A stretch of 64,000 nt of DNA, from the NCBI RefSeq assembly GCF_006442545.2, contig NZ_CP083952.1:1426001-1490000 (forward strand), read 5' to 3'. The notes under the pieces were generated by a model. That model did no database searches and had not been told where the DNA came from. It worked only from the letters and a program-made list of their open reading frames with translations. This DNA is from Mesorhizobium sp. B2-1-8. Lineage in GTDB: Bacteria; Pseudomonadota; Alphaproteobacteria; Rhizobiales; Rhizobiaceae. The position numbers and the translations under genes are program-made. The stretch's first letter is position 1; each line of letters starts with the position of its first letter. Below, in pieces: positions 18,182 to 27,544 of the stretch.

Positions 18182-19165
18182 ATGAGTGCTGTCCAGGAAG
18201 CCTTGCCAGCCATCAAGGGCTCGCGCGACGCCATCGTCAGACGTTTCGCGTTAACCGATTCGATCTTCCATGGGCTGACCCGCGCCGCCGCCATTCTCGT
18301 GCTGGTGCTGCTTGGCGGCGTTGCCATCTCGTTGTTTGCCGGTTCCTGGCAGGCACTGTCGACCTTCGGCTTCTCGTTTCTGACCAGCGAGAGCTGGAAC
18401 CCGGTGACGGAAAAATTCGGCGCCCTGGCGCCTATCTATGGGACCATTGTCACATCGGCCATCGCCATCCTGATCGCCGTGCCGCTCGGCATCGGCATTG
18501 CCATTTTTCTCACCGAGCTTTGCCCGCGCCCCCTTCGGCGCCCAATCGGCATGGCGGTGGAATTGCTGGCCGGCATTCCTTCGATCATCTATGGTATCTG
18601 GGGCCTGTTCGTCCTGGCGCCGTTCCTGCAGACGACAGTGCAGCCCTTCATCATCAGCGTTTTCCATGGCATTCCCGGCCTTGGCAGCCTGTTTGCCGGT
18701 CCGCCCTACGGCATCGGCCTGCTGACCTCGTCGCTGATCCTCGCCATCATGGTGCTGCCCTTCATCACTTCGATCACCAAGGACGTGTTCGACACGGTGC
18801 CGCCGGTGCTGAAGGAGTCCGCCTACGGCATTGGCTGCACGACCTGGGAAGTGACACGTCGCGTCGTCATCCCTTACACCCGTATCGGCATCATGGGCGG
18901 CGTCATGCTCGGCCTTGGCCGCGCGCTTGGCGAAACCATGGCGGTGACGTTCGTGATCGGCAACGCGCACCGCATCTCGACCTCGCTGTTCGCGCCGGCA
19001 ACGACAATCTCCGCGACCATCGCCAATGAATTCACCGAAGCCGTTGGCGACCTCTACACGTCCTCGCTGGTGGCGCTCGGCCTGATCCTGTTCGTCATCA
19101 CCTTCCTCATCCTTGCGATCGCACGCTACATGCTGATGCGCATCGACGCCCGCACCGGAGCCTGA
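18182..19165 (+). CDS. pstC: Phosphate ABC transporter permease PstC
   Basis: A 327-residue inner-membrane protein with about six hydrophobic segments (for example ILVLVLLGGVAISLFAGSW near residue 40). The ABC permease EAA-type loop lies around LKESAYGIGCTTWEVTRRVVIP. It forms the phosphate channel with PstA. pstA starts 3 nt after its stop, so translation is probably coupled. The ribosome binding site is weak. Confidence 0.96.
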   Translation: MSAVQEALPAIKGSRDAIVRRFALTDSIFHGLTRAAAILVLVLLGGVAISLFAGSWQALSTFGFSFLTSESWNPVTEKFGALAPIYGTIVTSAIAILIAVPLGIGIAIFLTELCPRPLRRPIGMAVELLAGIPSIIYGIWGLFVLAPFLQTTVQPFIISVFHGIPGLGSLFAGPPYGIGLLTSSLILAIMVLPFITSITKDVFDTVPPVLKESAYGIGCTTWEVTRRVVIPYTRIGIMGGVMLGLGRALGETMAVTFVIGNAHRISTSLFAPATTISATIANEFTEAVGDLYTSSLVALGLILFVITFLILAIARYMLMRIDARTGA

Positions 19166-19168
19166 CCG

Positions 19169-20020
19169 ATGTCGACAGCCTCGTCGCTTCACAGCCGCCG
19201 CAAGGCCAGAAACTCGGTGATGATGACGCTGTGCGTCGCCGCCGCGGGCATCGGGCTTGCCTGGCTGGCACTGATCCTCGGCGCGTTGATCTACAAAGGC
19301 GTAGCAGGGCTCTCGCTTGATGTGTTCACGCAGATGACGCCGCCGCCCGGCGATGCCGGCGGCCTGCTGAACGCTGTCTATGGCAGCGTGGTGATGACGG
19401 TCATCGCCGTTATCGTCGGCACGCCAATCGGTGTTCTGGCCGGCACCTACATGGCCGAATACGGCCGCTTCTCGAAACTCACCACCGTGGTGCGCTTCAT
19501 CAACGACATCCTGCTGTCGGCGCCGTCGATCATCATCGGCCTGTTCGTCTACGAATTGATGGTGCGGCCGATGGGGCATTTCTCGGCGATCGCCGGCGCC
19601 GTCGCTCTGGCCATCCTGGTCATCCCCGTGGTCGTGCGCACCACCGAGGACATGCTCAACCTGGTGCCGAACGCCTTGCGCGAAGCCGGCACCGCTATCG
19701 GCGCGCCGCGCTGGGTGGTCATCAAATCAGTGGCTTACCGTGCCGCACTTTCCGGCATCGTCACCGGCATATTGCTGTCGATCGCCCGCATCTCCGGCGA
19801 GACGGCGCCGCTGCTCTTCACCGCGCTGAACAACCAGTTCTGGTCGAGCAATCTCAACGCGCCGATGGCCAGCCTGCCGGTCACCATCTTCCAGTTCGCT
19901 CTCAGCCCCTATGAGGAATGGCAGCAGCTGGCCTGGACCGGCGCACTCATAATCACATTGACGGTTCTCGCGCTCAGCATCTTTGCGCGCAGCCTGACCG
20001 GACGCAGAGAGGACAAATGA
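19169..20020 (+). CDS. pstA: Phosphate ABC transporter permease PstA
   Basis: A 283-residue inner-membrane permease partner of PstC, with six predicted membrane segments. The cytoplasmic coupling loop is [19 protein letters not shown], followed by [26 protein letters not shown], typical of PstA. Its stop codon overlaps the pstB start by the ATGA arrangement. It is somewhat shorter than some rhizobial PstA proteins that carry a long N-terminal extension. Confidence 0.95.
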   Translation: MSTASSLHSRRKARNSVMMTLCVAAAGIGLAWLALILGALIYKGVAGLSLDVFTQMTPPPGDAGGLLNAVYGSVVMTVIAVIVGTPIGVLAGTYMAEYGRFSKLTTVVRFINDILLSAPSIIIGLFVYELMVRPMGHFSAIAGAVALAILVIPVVVRTTEDMLNLVPNALREAGTAIGAPRWVVIKSVAYRAALSGIVTGILLSIARISGETAPLLFTALNNQFWSSNLNAPMASLPVTIFQFALSPYEEWQQLAWTGALIITLTVLALSIFARSLTGRREDK

Positions 20021-20820
20021 GCCAGATGTTGTCTGCAGACATGACGATTGCCACCGAGGCAGCCGCCAAGGCGAAGATCGAGGTCAAGAACCTCAATTTC
20101 TACTACGGCCAGTCGAAGGCGCTGAAGGACATCACGTTGTCGCTGCCCGAGCGCAGCGTGACGGCCTTCATCGGACCGTCGGGTTGCGGAAAGTCGACGC
20201 TGCTGCGCGTCTTCAACCGCATCTACGAGCTCTACCCCAAGCAGACCGCCGAGGGTCAGGTGCTGCTCGACGGCCAAAATGTTCTCGACCGCTCGCAGGA
20301 TCTCAACCTGCTGCGTACCAAGATCGGCATGGTGTTCCAGAAGCCGACACCGTTCCCGATGTCGATCTATGAGAACATCGCCTTCGGTGTCAGGCTCTAC
20401 GAGAAGATCAGCAAGGCCGAGATGGACGGCCGTGTCGAACAGGCGCTGAAGCGCGCGGCACTGTGGACCGAGGTCAAGGACAAGCTGAACGCCAGCGGCC
20501 TCAGCCTGTCGGGCGGCCAGCAGCAGCGGCTTTGCATCGCCCGCACGGTGGCGGTGAAGCCGGAAGTCATCCTGCTCGACGAGCCGGCCTCGGCGCTCGA
20601 CCCATTGTCCACCGCCAAGATCGAGGAACTGATCGACGAGTTGCAGGCCGACTACACGATCGTCATCGTCACCCACAACATGCAGCAGGCCGCGCGCGTC
20701 TCGAAGCAGACGGCTTTCATGTATCTGGGCGAACTGGTCGAATTCGACAAGACCGAGAAGATCTTCACGTCGCCTCGCGAGAAGCGCACGCAGGACTACA
20801 TCACCGGCCGTTTCGGCTGA
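20017..20820 (+). CDS. pstB: Phosphate ABC transporter ATP-binding protein PstB
   Basis: A 267-residue ATPase that powers PstCA. It has Walker [11 protein letters not shown]-loop [17 protein letters not shown], signature LSGGQQQR, Walker [13 protein letters not shown] and the H-loop histidine in IVTHNMQQ. The ATG at 20017 overlaps the pstA stop and has a GAGAGGAC ribosome binding site. A longer reading frame upstream lies inside pstA and is not used. Confidence 0.97.
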   Translation: MSQMLSADMTIATEAAAKAKIEVKNLNFYYGQSKALKDITLSLPERSVTAFIGPSGCGKSTLLRVFNRIYELYPKQTAEGQVLLDGQNVLDRSQDLNLLRTKIGMVFQKPTPFPMSIYENIAFGVRLYEKISKAEMDGRVEQALKRAALWTEVKDKLNASGLSLSGGQQQRLCIARTVAVKPEVILLDEPASALDPLSTAKIEELIDELQADYTIVIVTHNMQQAARVSKQTAFMYLGELVEFDKTEKIFTSPREKRTQDYITGRFG

Positions 20821-20845
20821 TCTCACGCATACGAGGACCAGGATC

Positions 20846-21553
20846 ATGGCCGAACACACAGTCGCAGCCTTCGACGAGGATCTCGGACAGATCAGCAGGC
20901 TGATCAGCGACATGGGCGATCTCGCCGGCACGATGGTCGGTGGCGCCACCAAGGCGCTGCTGAATTCGGACAGCGCGCTGGCACAGCGCGTCGTCTCCGA
21001 CGACGCCATCATGGACGCGCGCCAGCGCGAACTCGACGACCGCGCCATCACCCTGATCGCCAAGCGCCAGCCGATGGCCGACGATCTGCGCCATGTCGTC
21101 GGCTCGATCCGCATGGCGGGCGATCTCGAGCGCATCGGCGACCTTGCCAAGAACATCGCCAAGCGCGTCGGCTCCGTCGGCCTCACCGCCACGCCGCGCG
21201 ACCTGTCGCACTCGATCGACTCCATGGCGCAGCTGGTGCTGATCCAGGTGCAGGGCGTGGTCGAGGAATATGCGGCCGGCGATGCCGCCGCACTCGCCAA
21301 GCTCAGGAACGACGACGAACGCATCGACGTCAAATACACCTCGGTGTTCCGCGAACTCCTGACCTACATGATGGAGGATCCGCGCAACATCACGGCTTGC
21401 ACGCATCTTTTGTTCTGCGCCAAGAACCTCGAACGCATCGGCGACCATGTGACCAACATCGCCGAGAATGCGTACTATGTGCTGACTGGCACGCAACTGC
21501 CCGCCAATCGTCCGAAGCAGGACGAGACGGCGATGTCGGTGCCGGCGGCTTGA
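20846..21553 (+). CDS. phoU: Phosphate signalling protein PhoU
   Basis: A 235-residue all-helical protein with two PhoU three-helix repeats. Metal-binding motifs of the E/DxxxD type are seen in DLERIGDLAKNIA (about residues 93-105) and LERIGDHVTNIAE (about 196-208). PhoU links the Pst transporter to the PhoR kinase and represses the Pho regulon when phosphate is sufficient. It follows pstB after 25 nt and precedes phoB, the standard order. Confidence 0.97.
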   Translation: MAEHTVAAFDEDLGQISRLISDMGDLAGTMVGGATKALLNSDSALAQRVVSDDAIMDARQRELDDRAITLIAKRQPMADDLRHVVGSIRMAGDLERIGDLAKNIAKRVGSVGLTATPRDLSHSIDSMAQLVLIQVQGVVEEYAAGDAAALAKLRNDDERIDVKYTSVFRELLTYMMEDPRNITACTHLLFCAKNLERIGDHVTNIAENAYYVLTGTQLPANRPKQDETAMSVPAA

Positions 21554-21572
21554 CGGCAGGGATGATCAATCG

Positions 21573-22262
21573 ATGATCGCGCCACGCATCATGGTGGTGG
21601 AGGACGAGGAGCCGCTCGGTGTGCTCCTGCGCTACAATCTGGAATCGGAAGGGTACCAGGTCGAGGTGGTGACGCGCGGCGACGAAGCCGAGATCCGCCT
21701 CCAGGAGAACGTGCCCGACCTCCTGGTGCTCGACTGGATGGTGCCGGCGGTTTCCGGCATCGAGCTCTGTCGGCGCCTGCGAATGCGGCCCGAGACCGAG
21801 AGGCTGCCGATCATCATGCTTACGGCACGCGGCGAGGAGAGCGACCGCGTGCGCGGCCTTTCGACCGGTGCCGACGACTATCTGGTCAAGCCGTTCTCGA
21901 CGCCGGAATTCATGGCCCGGGTCAAGGCGCTGCTACGCCGCGCCAAGCCGGAAGTGCTGTCCAGCGTGCTCAAGGTCGGCGACATCGTGCTCGACCGCGA
22001 ATCGCACCGGGTCTATCGCAAGAAGAGCGAGATCCGGCTTGGCCCGACCGAGTTCCGGTTGCTAGAGTTCATGATGCGCCATCCCGGTCGGGTGTTCTCG
22101 CGCAGCCAGCTGCTCGACAATGTCTGGGGCGAGACGATCTATATCGACGAGCGCACCGTGGACGTGCATGTCGGACGGCTGCGCAAGGCGGTCAACAATG
22201 GCCGCATGCCCGACGTCATCCGCACCATCCGCGGCGCGGGCTACGCGATCAGGGAAGACTAG
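21573..22262 (+). CDS. phoB: Phosphate regulon response regulator PhoB
   Basis: A 229-residue OmpR-family regulator. The receiver domain (residues 1-120) has acidic residues VVEDEEP and the phosphorylated aspartate in LLVLDWMVP. The C-terminal winged helix (about 130-226) contains RTVDVHVGRLRKAVN. When phosphorylated it binds Pho boxes such as the one upstream of pstS, so the operon is autoactivated. Its usual kinase gene phoR is not in this window. Confidence 0.96.
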   Translation: MIAPRIMVVEDEEPLGVLLRYNLESEGYQVEVVTRGDEAEIRLQENVPDLLVLDWMVPAVSGIELCRRLRMRPETERLPIIMLTARGEESDRVRGLSTGADDYLVKPFSTPEFMARVKALLRRAKPEVLSSVLKVGDIVLDRESHRVYRKKSEIRLGPTEFRLLEFMMRHPGRVFSRSQLLDNVWGETIYIDERTVDVHVGRLRKAVNNGRMPDVIRTIRGAGYAIRED

Positions 22263-22380
22263 ACGTCTGTCCCATCTCGGTGAGATCGGAATGGGGAGCG
22301 CCCACGTGTATGATTGTGCACCTTCCAGAGCAAAACAATCATGCATGCCGCGCCGATCACATGGAAGAAAAACAAATCCC

Positions 22381-22566
22381 GATGTCGAAGGAGATCGATT
22401 TCGAATGCTGGCCGCCGGCGGTGTGGGCGATCGCCTCGCGCAGTGCCGGCTCGATCAGGTCGAAGGCCGCCGCGCAGACGCCGACCATGGCGACGGGTGC
22501 GGGATCGATCAGCGCGAACAGGCTGCCCAGCCCATAACCCAGCGCCTCGCCGGCCTTGCCGTAAAG
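22381..22566 (-). pseudogene. Fragment of a ROK-family regulator gene
   Basis: This 186-nt stretch reads in one frame as 62 codons that match the C-terminal part of the intact ROK gene (its bases 24971-25156). By hand alignment 56 of 62 residues are identical, including [20 protein letters not shown]. There is no start, no ROK N-terminus and no matching 3' end. It has the same orientation as the intact gene, 2590 bp away. The two copies bracket the fatty acid hydroxylase and LysR genes, which points to an insertion or replacement event. Confidence 0.85.
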
Positions 22567-22642
22567 AGATCGGGGGCTGGGGCGGTCTGCGGCGTAAACC
22601 TGCCTGAGGACTTATATCACGTGCCCCTTCCGCCGGCATGAC

Positions 22643-23614
22643 CTATAGCCGGCGCCGCGCGGCAAGACGCGCCTTCATCCGTGCCTTTGCCGATTCAGTG
22701 CCATCGTGGAAGGTGTCGAACCACTTGTCCCATGGCACTTCCAGCGTGCCGTAGTTCACCTCAAAGTAGCGATGATGAAGCTGGTGGTGGAAGGTGCCCA
22801 GGTCGACGCGCTTGCGCCCGGCCAGCCAGAGCCCTTCGAACCCGGTATGGGTGGTAATGGCGTAAAGGCCATAGAACATCAGGTGGCAGATAAGATGCAT
22901 CGGGCTGGACGGAACAACGAAATGGACCAGCGCGGTTCCGAAATAGAAAATGTGTTCAACCGGGTGCATCGCAAGGCCCGACCACGGCCCCACATCAATA
23001 TTGCGGTGATGCAGCGCGTGGATGCGGTAAAGGAGCTTCGTATGGAGCAGCCGGTGAATCCAGTAGAAGTAGAAACTCTCCCAGATCGGGATCAACAGGA
23101 AGAGGCCGACGAACCAGACCGGGTGGCCGGACCATGTTAGAGTCGGCGCATAGCCATTGGCCATCGCCCACCAGACCAGCGCCTCGTATGCCGACCAGAT
23201 CGTTACGCCCGAAGCCAGCGACCAGAATACGTTGTCGGCCAGTTGGCTGTCGAAACTGAAGGCGCGCCCCTTGCGCGGGTAAGGGCGCGGATCAAACTTT
23301 TTGTCGGTGCCCTGCAACTGGTGGCGGTGAAAAACAAGATGCAGCCCCTGCGCTACAATTACCGTCAGGCCGAAGTTTCGTAGCCAGATCACCCCGATCC
23401 ATAGCCCTGGCTCCTTCGCCTGGGCAAGCGTGGGGCTGGCCAAGGCATAAGCCGCGAAGGCCAGCCCCACGATGACGAGATTGATTGAGACAGGCAGCCA
23501 GCTTCCGACATACCAGCGAAAGATCGCTGCGAGGTTCAGCGGCCAGCGCCAGATCGGCGCAATCTCAATGGGCAGGCTGTCGGGGACGTGGTTCCATTCC
23601 TTCCGGTCTGACAT
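22643..23614 (-). CDS. Sterol desaturase / fatty acid hydroxylase superfamily membrane protein
   Basis: A 323-residue integral membrane di-iron protein with four to five hydrophobic segments. The three histidine clusters of the family are present: HRLLHT, HALHHRN and, near the C-terminus, HHQLHHRYFE. These enzymes hydroxylate or desaturate lipids or sterols; the substrate is unknown. ATG at 23614 (MSDRKEW) is chosen over an upstream in-frame ATG because it follows a purine-rich GGAAAAGAGCG sequence and leaves room for the shared promoter. It is divergent from a LysR regulator that probably controls it. Confidence 0.88.
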   Translation of the reverse strand: MSDRKEWNHVPDSLPIEIAPIWRWPLNLAAIFRWYVGSWLPVSINLVIVGLAFAAYALASPTLAQAKEPGLWIGVIWLRNFGLTVIVAQGLHLVFHRHQLQGTDKKFDPRPYPRKGRAFSFDSQLADNVFWSLASGVTIWSAYEALVWWAMANGYAPTLTWSGHPVWFVGLFLLIPIWESFYFYWIHRLLHTKLLYRIHALHHRNIDVGPWSGLAMHPVEHIFYFGTALVHFVVPSSPMHLICHLMFYGLYAITTHTGFEGLWLAGRKRVDLGTFHHQLHHRYFEVNYGTLEVPWDKWFDTFHDGTESAKARMKARLAARRRL

Positions 23615-23679
23615 CGATGTCGCTCTTTTCCGGCCGTGGTTCATGCGCAGGGTATTGCTCAGAAATTGACAACACAAAG

Positions 23680-23697
23680 AATATCTTTTCAGGTATT
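23680..23697. promoter_or_regulatory. Candidate LysR-type operator
   Basis: Inverted repeat AATATC-N6-GGTATT in the 112-nt divergent region between the hydroxylase and LysR genes. Another GGTATT half-site lies at 23651. Position and symmetry fit a LysR-type binding site. The assignment is inference. Confidence 0.45.
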
Positions 23698-23726
23698 GGG
23701 GTCATTTTAATTGACGGTAAGATCTC

Positions 23727-24608
23727 ATGAAAACACCGCACCCGACCTGGCTGCTCGCCTTCGAGGCGGCGGCGCGGTATGGCAGTTTCACCGCCGCGGC
23801 CACTGAGCTGAACCTGACCGCAGCGGCCGTCAGCCAGCATATCCGCCTGCTGGAAAAGCATGTCGGCGCGCGGCTGTTCGAGCGGCTGCCGCGCGGCGTT
23901 GCGCTGACGGATATCGGCCAGGCCTATGCCCAGCCGGTGCGCCAGTCCTTCGCCGAGTTGCAGCGGGCGACGGACGGTCTCTTCGCGCGCCCATCGCGGC
24001 GGGTGGTGCGGGTGCGCGCCTCGATCACTTGGGCGGCGTTGATCCTCGCGCCCCGGCTGGCCGATTTTCGGCAGGCCCATCCAGAGATCGACATCCAACT
24101 CTCCACCTTCGTCTGGTCCGATCGTTTTGAAGCCGGCAACAGCGATGTCGACATCCGCTGGGGGCACGGCGACTGGCCCGAGGGTGCGGTTCAACTGCTG
24201 GCCCATGAATCCGCGATCGTCGTCTGCCATCCTGCCGACACCGCCTGGTTGGCGGGGCGCCGGGACATCCGCGACTTCCCCTTTGCCTGCCTGCACCATG
24301 TGATCGGGTTTGAGACCGAGTGGCAGCGCCTGTCGGATCATTTCGGCCTCGCCCTCCCGGCCCCGCCGCAGCGTGCCCGCTACGATTCATCGCTGCTCGC
24401 GCTCTGGGCGATGACCACGGGCGGCGGCGCCATGATCGTTCTGGAGAGTTTCGCCAGGCCGTTTCTCGATTCCGGCCAACTGGTAGCGCCCTTGCCGCAC
24501 CGCTTGCCCATAAGTGGCGCGCATTACATGGTGCAGGCCGACGGGGCGGGACGCAATGACGCGGTGCAGACCTTCTGCCGCTGGGCTGCGGCGCTCTACC
24601 CGGCCTGA
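23727..24608 (+). CDS. LysR-family transcriptional regulator (GcvA-like)
   Basis: A 293-residue regulator. The N-terminal winged helix-turn-helix (residues 6-65) contains FEAAARYGSFTAAATELNLTAAAVSQHIRLLEKHVGARLF. The C-terminal substrate-binding domain (about 90-290) has GcvA-group features such as VRVRASITWAALILAPRLADFRQAHPEIDI. It is divergent from the fatty acid hydroxylase gene, the usual arrangement for a LysR regulator and its target. The effector is unknown. Together the two genes form a small module flanked by ROK-gene sequences. Confidence 0.92.
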   Translation: MKTPHPTWLLAFEAAARYGSFTAAATELNLTAAAVSQHIRLLEKHVGARLFERLPRGVALTDIGQAYAQPVRQSFAELQRATDGLFARPSRRVVRVRASITWAALILAPRLADFRQAHPEIDIQLSTFVWSDRFEAGNSDVDIRWGHGDWPEGAVQLLAHESAIVVCHPADTAWLAGRRDIRDFPFACLHHVIGFETEWQRLSDHFGLALPAPPQRARYDSSLLALWAMTTGGGAMIVLESFARPFLDSGQLVAPLPHRLPISGAHYMVQADGAGRNDAVQTFCRWAAALYPA

Positions 24609-24726
24609 ACGCCGGTTTTGGGTACTGGCGCACGGCGGACCGCACCGCCGCCCGACGGGGGCTTAGAGCCGGATGATTTTAGGTCGAATCAACCTGAAAT
24701 CTGAATCCTTCTCTAAATCGAAGAGA

Positions 24727-24779
24727 TAGAGCATGATGTCGTCCGAAAACCGCTTCACACTTTTCGACATCATGCTCTA
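24727..24779. repeat. Rhizobial intergenic palindromic repeat
   Basis: Arms of 15 bp (TAGAGCATGATGTCG and its reverse complement) enclose a 23-nt centre containing CCGAAAACCGCTTCACAC. The sequence from about 24663 is part of the same mosaic element, which resembles the dispersed intergenic repeats of Mesorhizobium. It lies between the LysR gene and the 3' end of the ROK gene and could act as a terminator-like hairpin. Confidence 0.75.
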
Positions 24780-24847
24780 GCAGGAGGCTCGAAATCTGGC
24801 GGGTAGTATGTCATGCCCCGTCGGAGTGATTGGGTTCGATCTTGGTC

Positions 24848-26092
24848 TCAGGCAACGTTCTTTCCCGCGCCCGCCCTTGCCTGCACGCCAGGCGCGAAAA
24901 TCTCCTGGTCGACGAAGGTCAATGCGCGCATGGCGCAGCCTTCGCGGATGAGCGGCAGCTCGTTCGGCTCGGTGTCGAAGGAAATCGATTCCGAATGCTG
25001 GCCGCCGGCAGTCTGGGCGATGGCCTCGCGCAAGGCCGGCTCGATCAGGTCGAAGGCGGCGGCGCTGACGCCGACCATCGCAACCGGTGCCGGATCGATC
25101 AGCGCGAAAAGACTACCGAGGCCATAGCCCAGCGCCTCGCCGGCCTTGCGATAGGCTTCGCGCTCCGGTCCGTCCTTCTCCCTTGCCGTCGCGGCGAGTG
25201 TCCGCATTTGCGCGTCGCTGACATCGGCGACCGGCTCGGTGTCCTCACCAAGCTGCCTGGCGTTACGCCAGATAGCGTAGTTGCCGGCATAGGCCTCGAC
25301 GCAGCCGCGCCGCCCGCAGCGGCAGAGCGCGCCGCCCGGGCGATGGATCATGTGGCCGAACTCGCCACCCGACGAATGCGTGCCGGTGAACAGCTCGCCC
25401 TTCAGCACAAGGCCCATGCCGATGCCGTGCGAGAGCAGGATGGCGATGAAGTCGTCGCGGTAGCGTTCGGGGTCGCGCCAGCGCAGCGCCACCGCCATCA
25501 TGTTGCAGTCGTTCTCCACGGTGGCGGGGATGCCGAATTCGGCTTCGAGTATGTCGGCGAAGGCTATGTCCGTCTGCGGCGTGATCGGCGACCACAGCAT
25601 GGCGCGCGCCTCGGTGTCGGTGATGCCCTGGATCGCCAACGCGATGCGGGCCACACTGCGGACATCGAGATCGGGATCCTCGAGGCGACGTCGTACTATT
25701 GCCGTGCATTCGCCGATCAGCGCCTCGCGCGACATGGTCAGCGTGTCCAGCCGGCGCTGTTCCTCGGCGACCACCTGGCCGGCATAATCGATGACGGCGA
25801 CAGAGAGGAAATTCAGCGACAGCACCACGGTCATCACAGCCGCGGCCTCGGGGTTGAGGCCAAGGCCGACCTGTGGCCGGCCGCGTTTCAGTGAGCCGGC
25901 CTCGTTGGGCTTGCCTTCGGTCAGGATACCCTCTGCGATCAGGTCGGCTGATATCGCCGATATGGTCGAGTGGCTGAGGGCCGTGGTCGCGGCGATCTCG
26001 GTGCGCGAGGGCTGGCCACCCTGGCGCACGGCTGCAATCACCATTGCGCGGTTGCGCCGGCGCAGATCGTCGTGACGGATTCCGACCGACAT
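24848..26092 (-). CDS. ROK-family transcriptional repressor (XylR type)
   Basis: A 414-residue protein with an N-terminal helix-turn-helix (about residues 15-65, [26 protein letters not shown]) and a ROK sugar-kinase-like domain. The zinc motif is [15 protein letters not shown], and [12 protein letters not shown] precedes it. It is divergent from the xylFHG-type genes, and two inverted repeats lie in between, so it most likely represses that transporter until the sugar binds. Start at 26092 is preferred; an ATG 12 nt upstream touches the GGAGG ribosome binding site. A partial copy of its 3' region lies at 22381. Confidence 0.9.
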   Translation of the reverse strand: MSVGIRHDDLRRRNRAMVIAAVRQGGQPSRTEIAATTALSHSTISAISADLIAEGILTEGKPNEAGSLKRGRPQVGLGLNPEAAAVMTVVLSLNFLSVAVIDYAGQVVAEEQRRLDTLTMSREALIGECTAIVRRRLEDPDLDVRSVARIALAIQGITDTEARAMLWSPITPQTDIAFADILEAEFGIPATVENDCNMMAVALRWRDPERYRDDFIAILLSHGIGMGLVLKGELFTGTHSSGGEFGHMIHRPGGALCRCGRRGCVEAYAGNYAIWRNARQLGEDTEPVADVSDAQMRTLAATAREKDGPEREAYRKAGEALGYGLGSLFALIDPAPVAMVGVSAAAFDLIEPALREAIAQTAGGQHSESISFDTEPNELPLIREGCAMRALTFVDQEIFAPGVQARAGAGKNVA

Positions 26093-26189
26093 GCTTTCCC
26101 ACATCCTCCCCGTCGCCGTGGTTCCTGACGCCCCTCGACACCTCCGGCAACGCGTCGAATACTGGCAGAAGCGGCTGGTGCTGTCATTT

Positions 26190-26214
26190 ATTTATTGCGG
26201 GACTCGAAAAAAGG
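26190..26214. promoter_or_regulatory. ROK operator, distal copy (imperfect)
   Basis: The layout is ATTTATTGCG-GGACT-CGAAAAAAGG, an imperfect version of the dyad at 26274, with the right arm and centre best conserved. The two sites are 84 nt apart, so one repressor could cover both the ROK and xylF promoters. Confidence 0.55.
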
Positions 26215-26273
26215 TTCCCGGCACCTCAAAATGCATCAGAATCGATGTTGACAGCGTTCCGACGATGGACCAG

Positions 26274-26298
26274 TATTTTTTCGGGGCTCGAAAAAATA
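26274..26298. promoter_or_regulatory. ROK operator, proximal copy (perfect dyad)
   Basis: Exact inverted repeat TATTTTTTCG-GGGCT-CGAAAAAATA. A TTGACA at 26248 would place the -10 region at about 26271-26276, so binding here should block xylF transcription. The binding protein is inferred to be the adjacent ROK regulator. Confidence 0.7.
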
Positions 26299-26360
26299 GG
26301 GCCTCTGTGCCGGCCTTCGGGCCAGTTTGGTCGCGCCATACGCGGCGCAGGGAGGATAAC

Positions 26361-27401
26361 ATGAAGAGATTCACAGTCGCCATTCTGGCGGGTGTCGCCA
26401 TGTCGCTGACACTGGCGTCGGTCGCGCAGGCGAAGGACAAGGTCATCGGCGTTTCGTGGTCGAATTTCCAGGAAGAGCGCTGGAAGACTGACGAAGCCGC
26501 CATGAAGAAGGCGATCGAGGCCGCGGGCGACAAATACATTTCCGCCGATGCGCAGTCCAATCCCGGCAAGCAGCTGACCGATGTCGAAAGCCTGATTTCG
26601 CAGGGCGCCAATTCGCTGATCATCCTGGCGCAGGATGCGTCGGCCATTGGCCCGGCGGTACAGAAGGCGCTCGACGAGGGCATTCCGGTCGTCGGCTATG
26701 ACCGCCTGATCGAGAACAAAGACGTCTTCTACCTGACCTTCGACAACAAGGAAGTCGGCCGCATGCAGGCCCGCGAGGTGTTCAAGGTGAAGCCTGAAGG
26801 CAACTACGTCTTCATCAAGGGCTCGGGCGCCGACCCGAACGCCGACTTCCTGTTCTCGGGCTCGATGGAAGTGCTGAAGGAAGCCATCGACAGCGGCAAG
26901 ATCAAGAATGTTGGCGAAGCCTATACGGACGGCTGGCTGCCCGCCAACGCCCAGAAGAACATGGAGCAGTTCCTCACCGCCAACGACAACAAGGTCGACG
27001 CGGTGGTCGCGGCCAATGACGGCACCGCCGGCGGCGTCGTCGCGGCGTTGACGGCGCAGGGGCTCGCCGGCACCGTGCCGGTCTCTGGCCAGGACGGCGA
27101 CCACGCCGCGCTCAACCGCATCGCGCTCGGCACCCAGACCGTGTCGGTGTGGAAGGACGCGCGTGAACTCGGCAAGAACGCCGCCGAGATCGCCTCGCAG
27201 CTCGCCGACGGCAAGAAGATGACCGACATCGCCGGCGCGAAGGATTTCACGACGCCTGGCGGCAACACCGTCAAGTCGCTGTTCCTGACCCCGGTCGCCA
27301 TCACCAAGGACAATCTCAACCTCGTCATCGACGCCGGCTGGATCAAGAAGGACGAAGTCTGCGCTGGCGTCGCCGCCGGCACAGTCGCGGCCTGCAACTG
27401 A
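26361..27401 (+). CDS. xylF: Sugar ABC transporter substrate-binding protein, XylF-like
   Basis: A 346-residue periplasmic protein with a signal peptide (residues 1-24, cleavage after AQA). It has the type I periplasmic-binding fold of the xylose/ribose group: [22 protein letters not shown] near the start, then [18 protein letters not shown] and [16 protein letters not shown], all typical of XylF. D-xylose is the best guess for the ligand, given the XylR-type repressor next door, but no xylose isomerase or kinase gene is in the window. A GGGAGGAT ribosome binding site precedes the ATG. Confidence 0.9.
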   Translation: MKRFTVAILAGVAMSLTLASVAQAKDKVIGVSWSNFQEERWKTDEAAMKKAIEAAGDKYISADAQSNPGKQLTDVESLISQGANSLIILAQDASAIGPAVQKALDEGIPVVGYDRLIENKDVFYLTFDNKEVGRMQAREVFKVKPEGNYVFIKGSGADPNADFLFSGSMEVLKEAIDSGKIKNVGEAYTDGWLPANAQKNMEQFLTANDNKVDAVVAANDGTAGGVVAALTAQGLAGTVPVSGQDGDHAALNRIALGTQTVSVWKDARELGKNAAEIASQLADGKKMTDIAGAKDFTTPGGNTVKSLFLTPVAITKDNLNLVIDAGWIKKDEVCAGVAAGTVAACN

Positions 27402-27426
27402 GTTTGACCGCTTGCAGAAGTGAAGG

Positions 27427-27455
27427 CGCCGCGGCCCCAAAGCCGCGGCGTTTTC
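27427..27455 (+). terminator. Intrinsic terminator after xylF
   Basis: Perfect 9-bp arms CGCCGCGGC / GCCGCGGCG around a 6-nt loop, followed by TTTTCT. It separates the binding-protein gene from the permease gene and probably lowers downstream expression by partial termination. Confidence 0.85.
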
Positions 27456-27544
27456 TCAAAAAGATTTGTGTTTCCGCGTCGCGCGGATAGCTTCTAGGCT
27501 GGGTTCGGCATCCGCGTCAGACGGCCAGCCGGTTGGAGGAAATC

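Noticed and set aside
22266..25156. Genomic island with integrase or transposon
   Set aside because: The ROK remnant suggests recombination, but no integrase, transposase or terminal inverted repeat was found.
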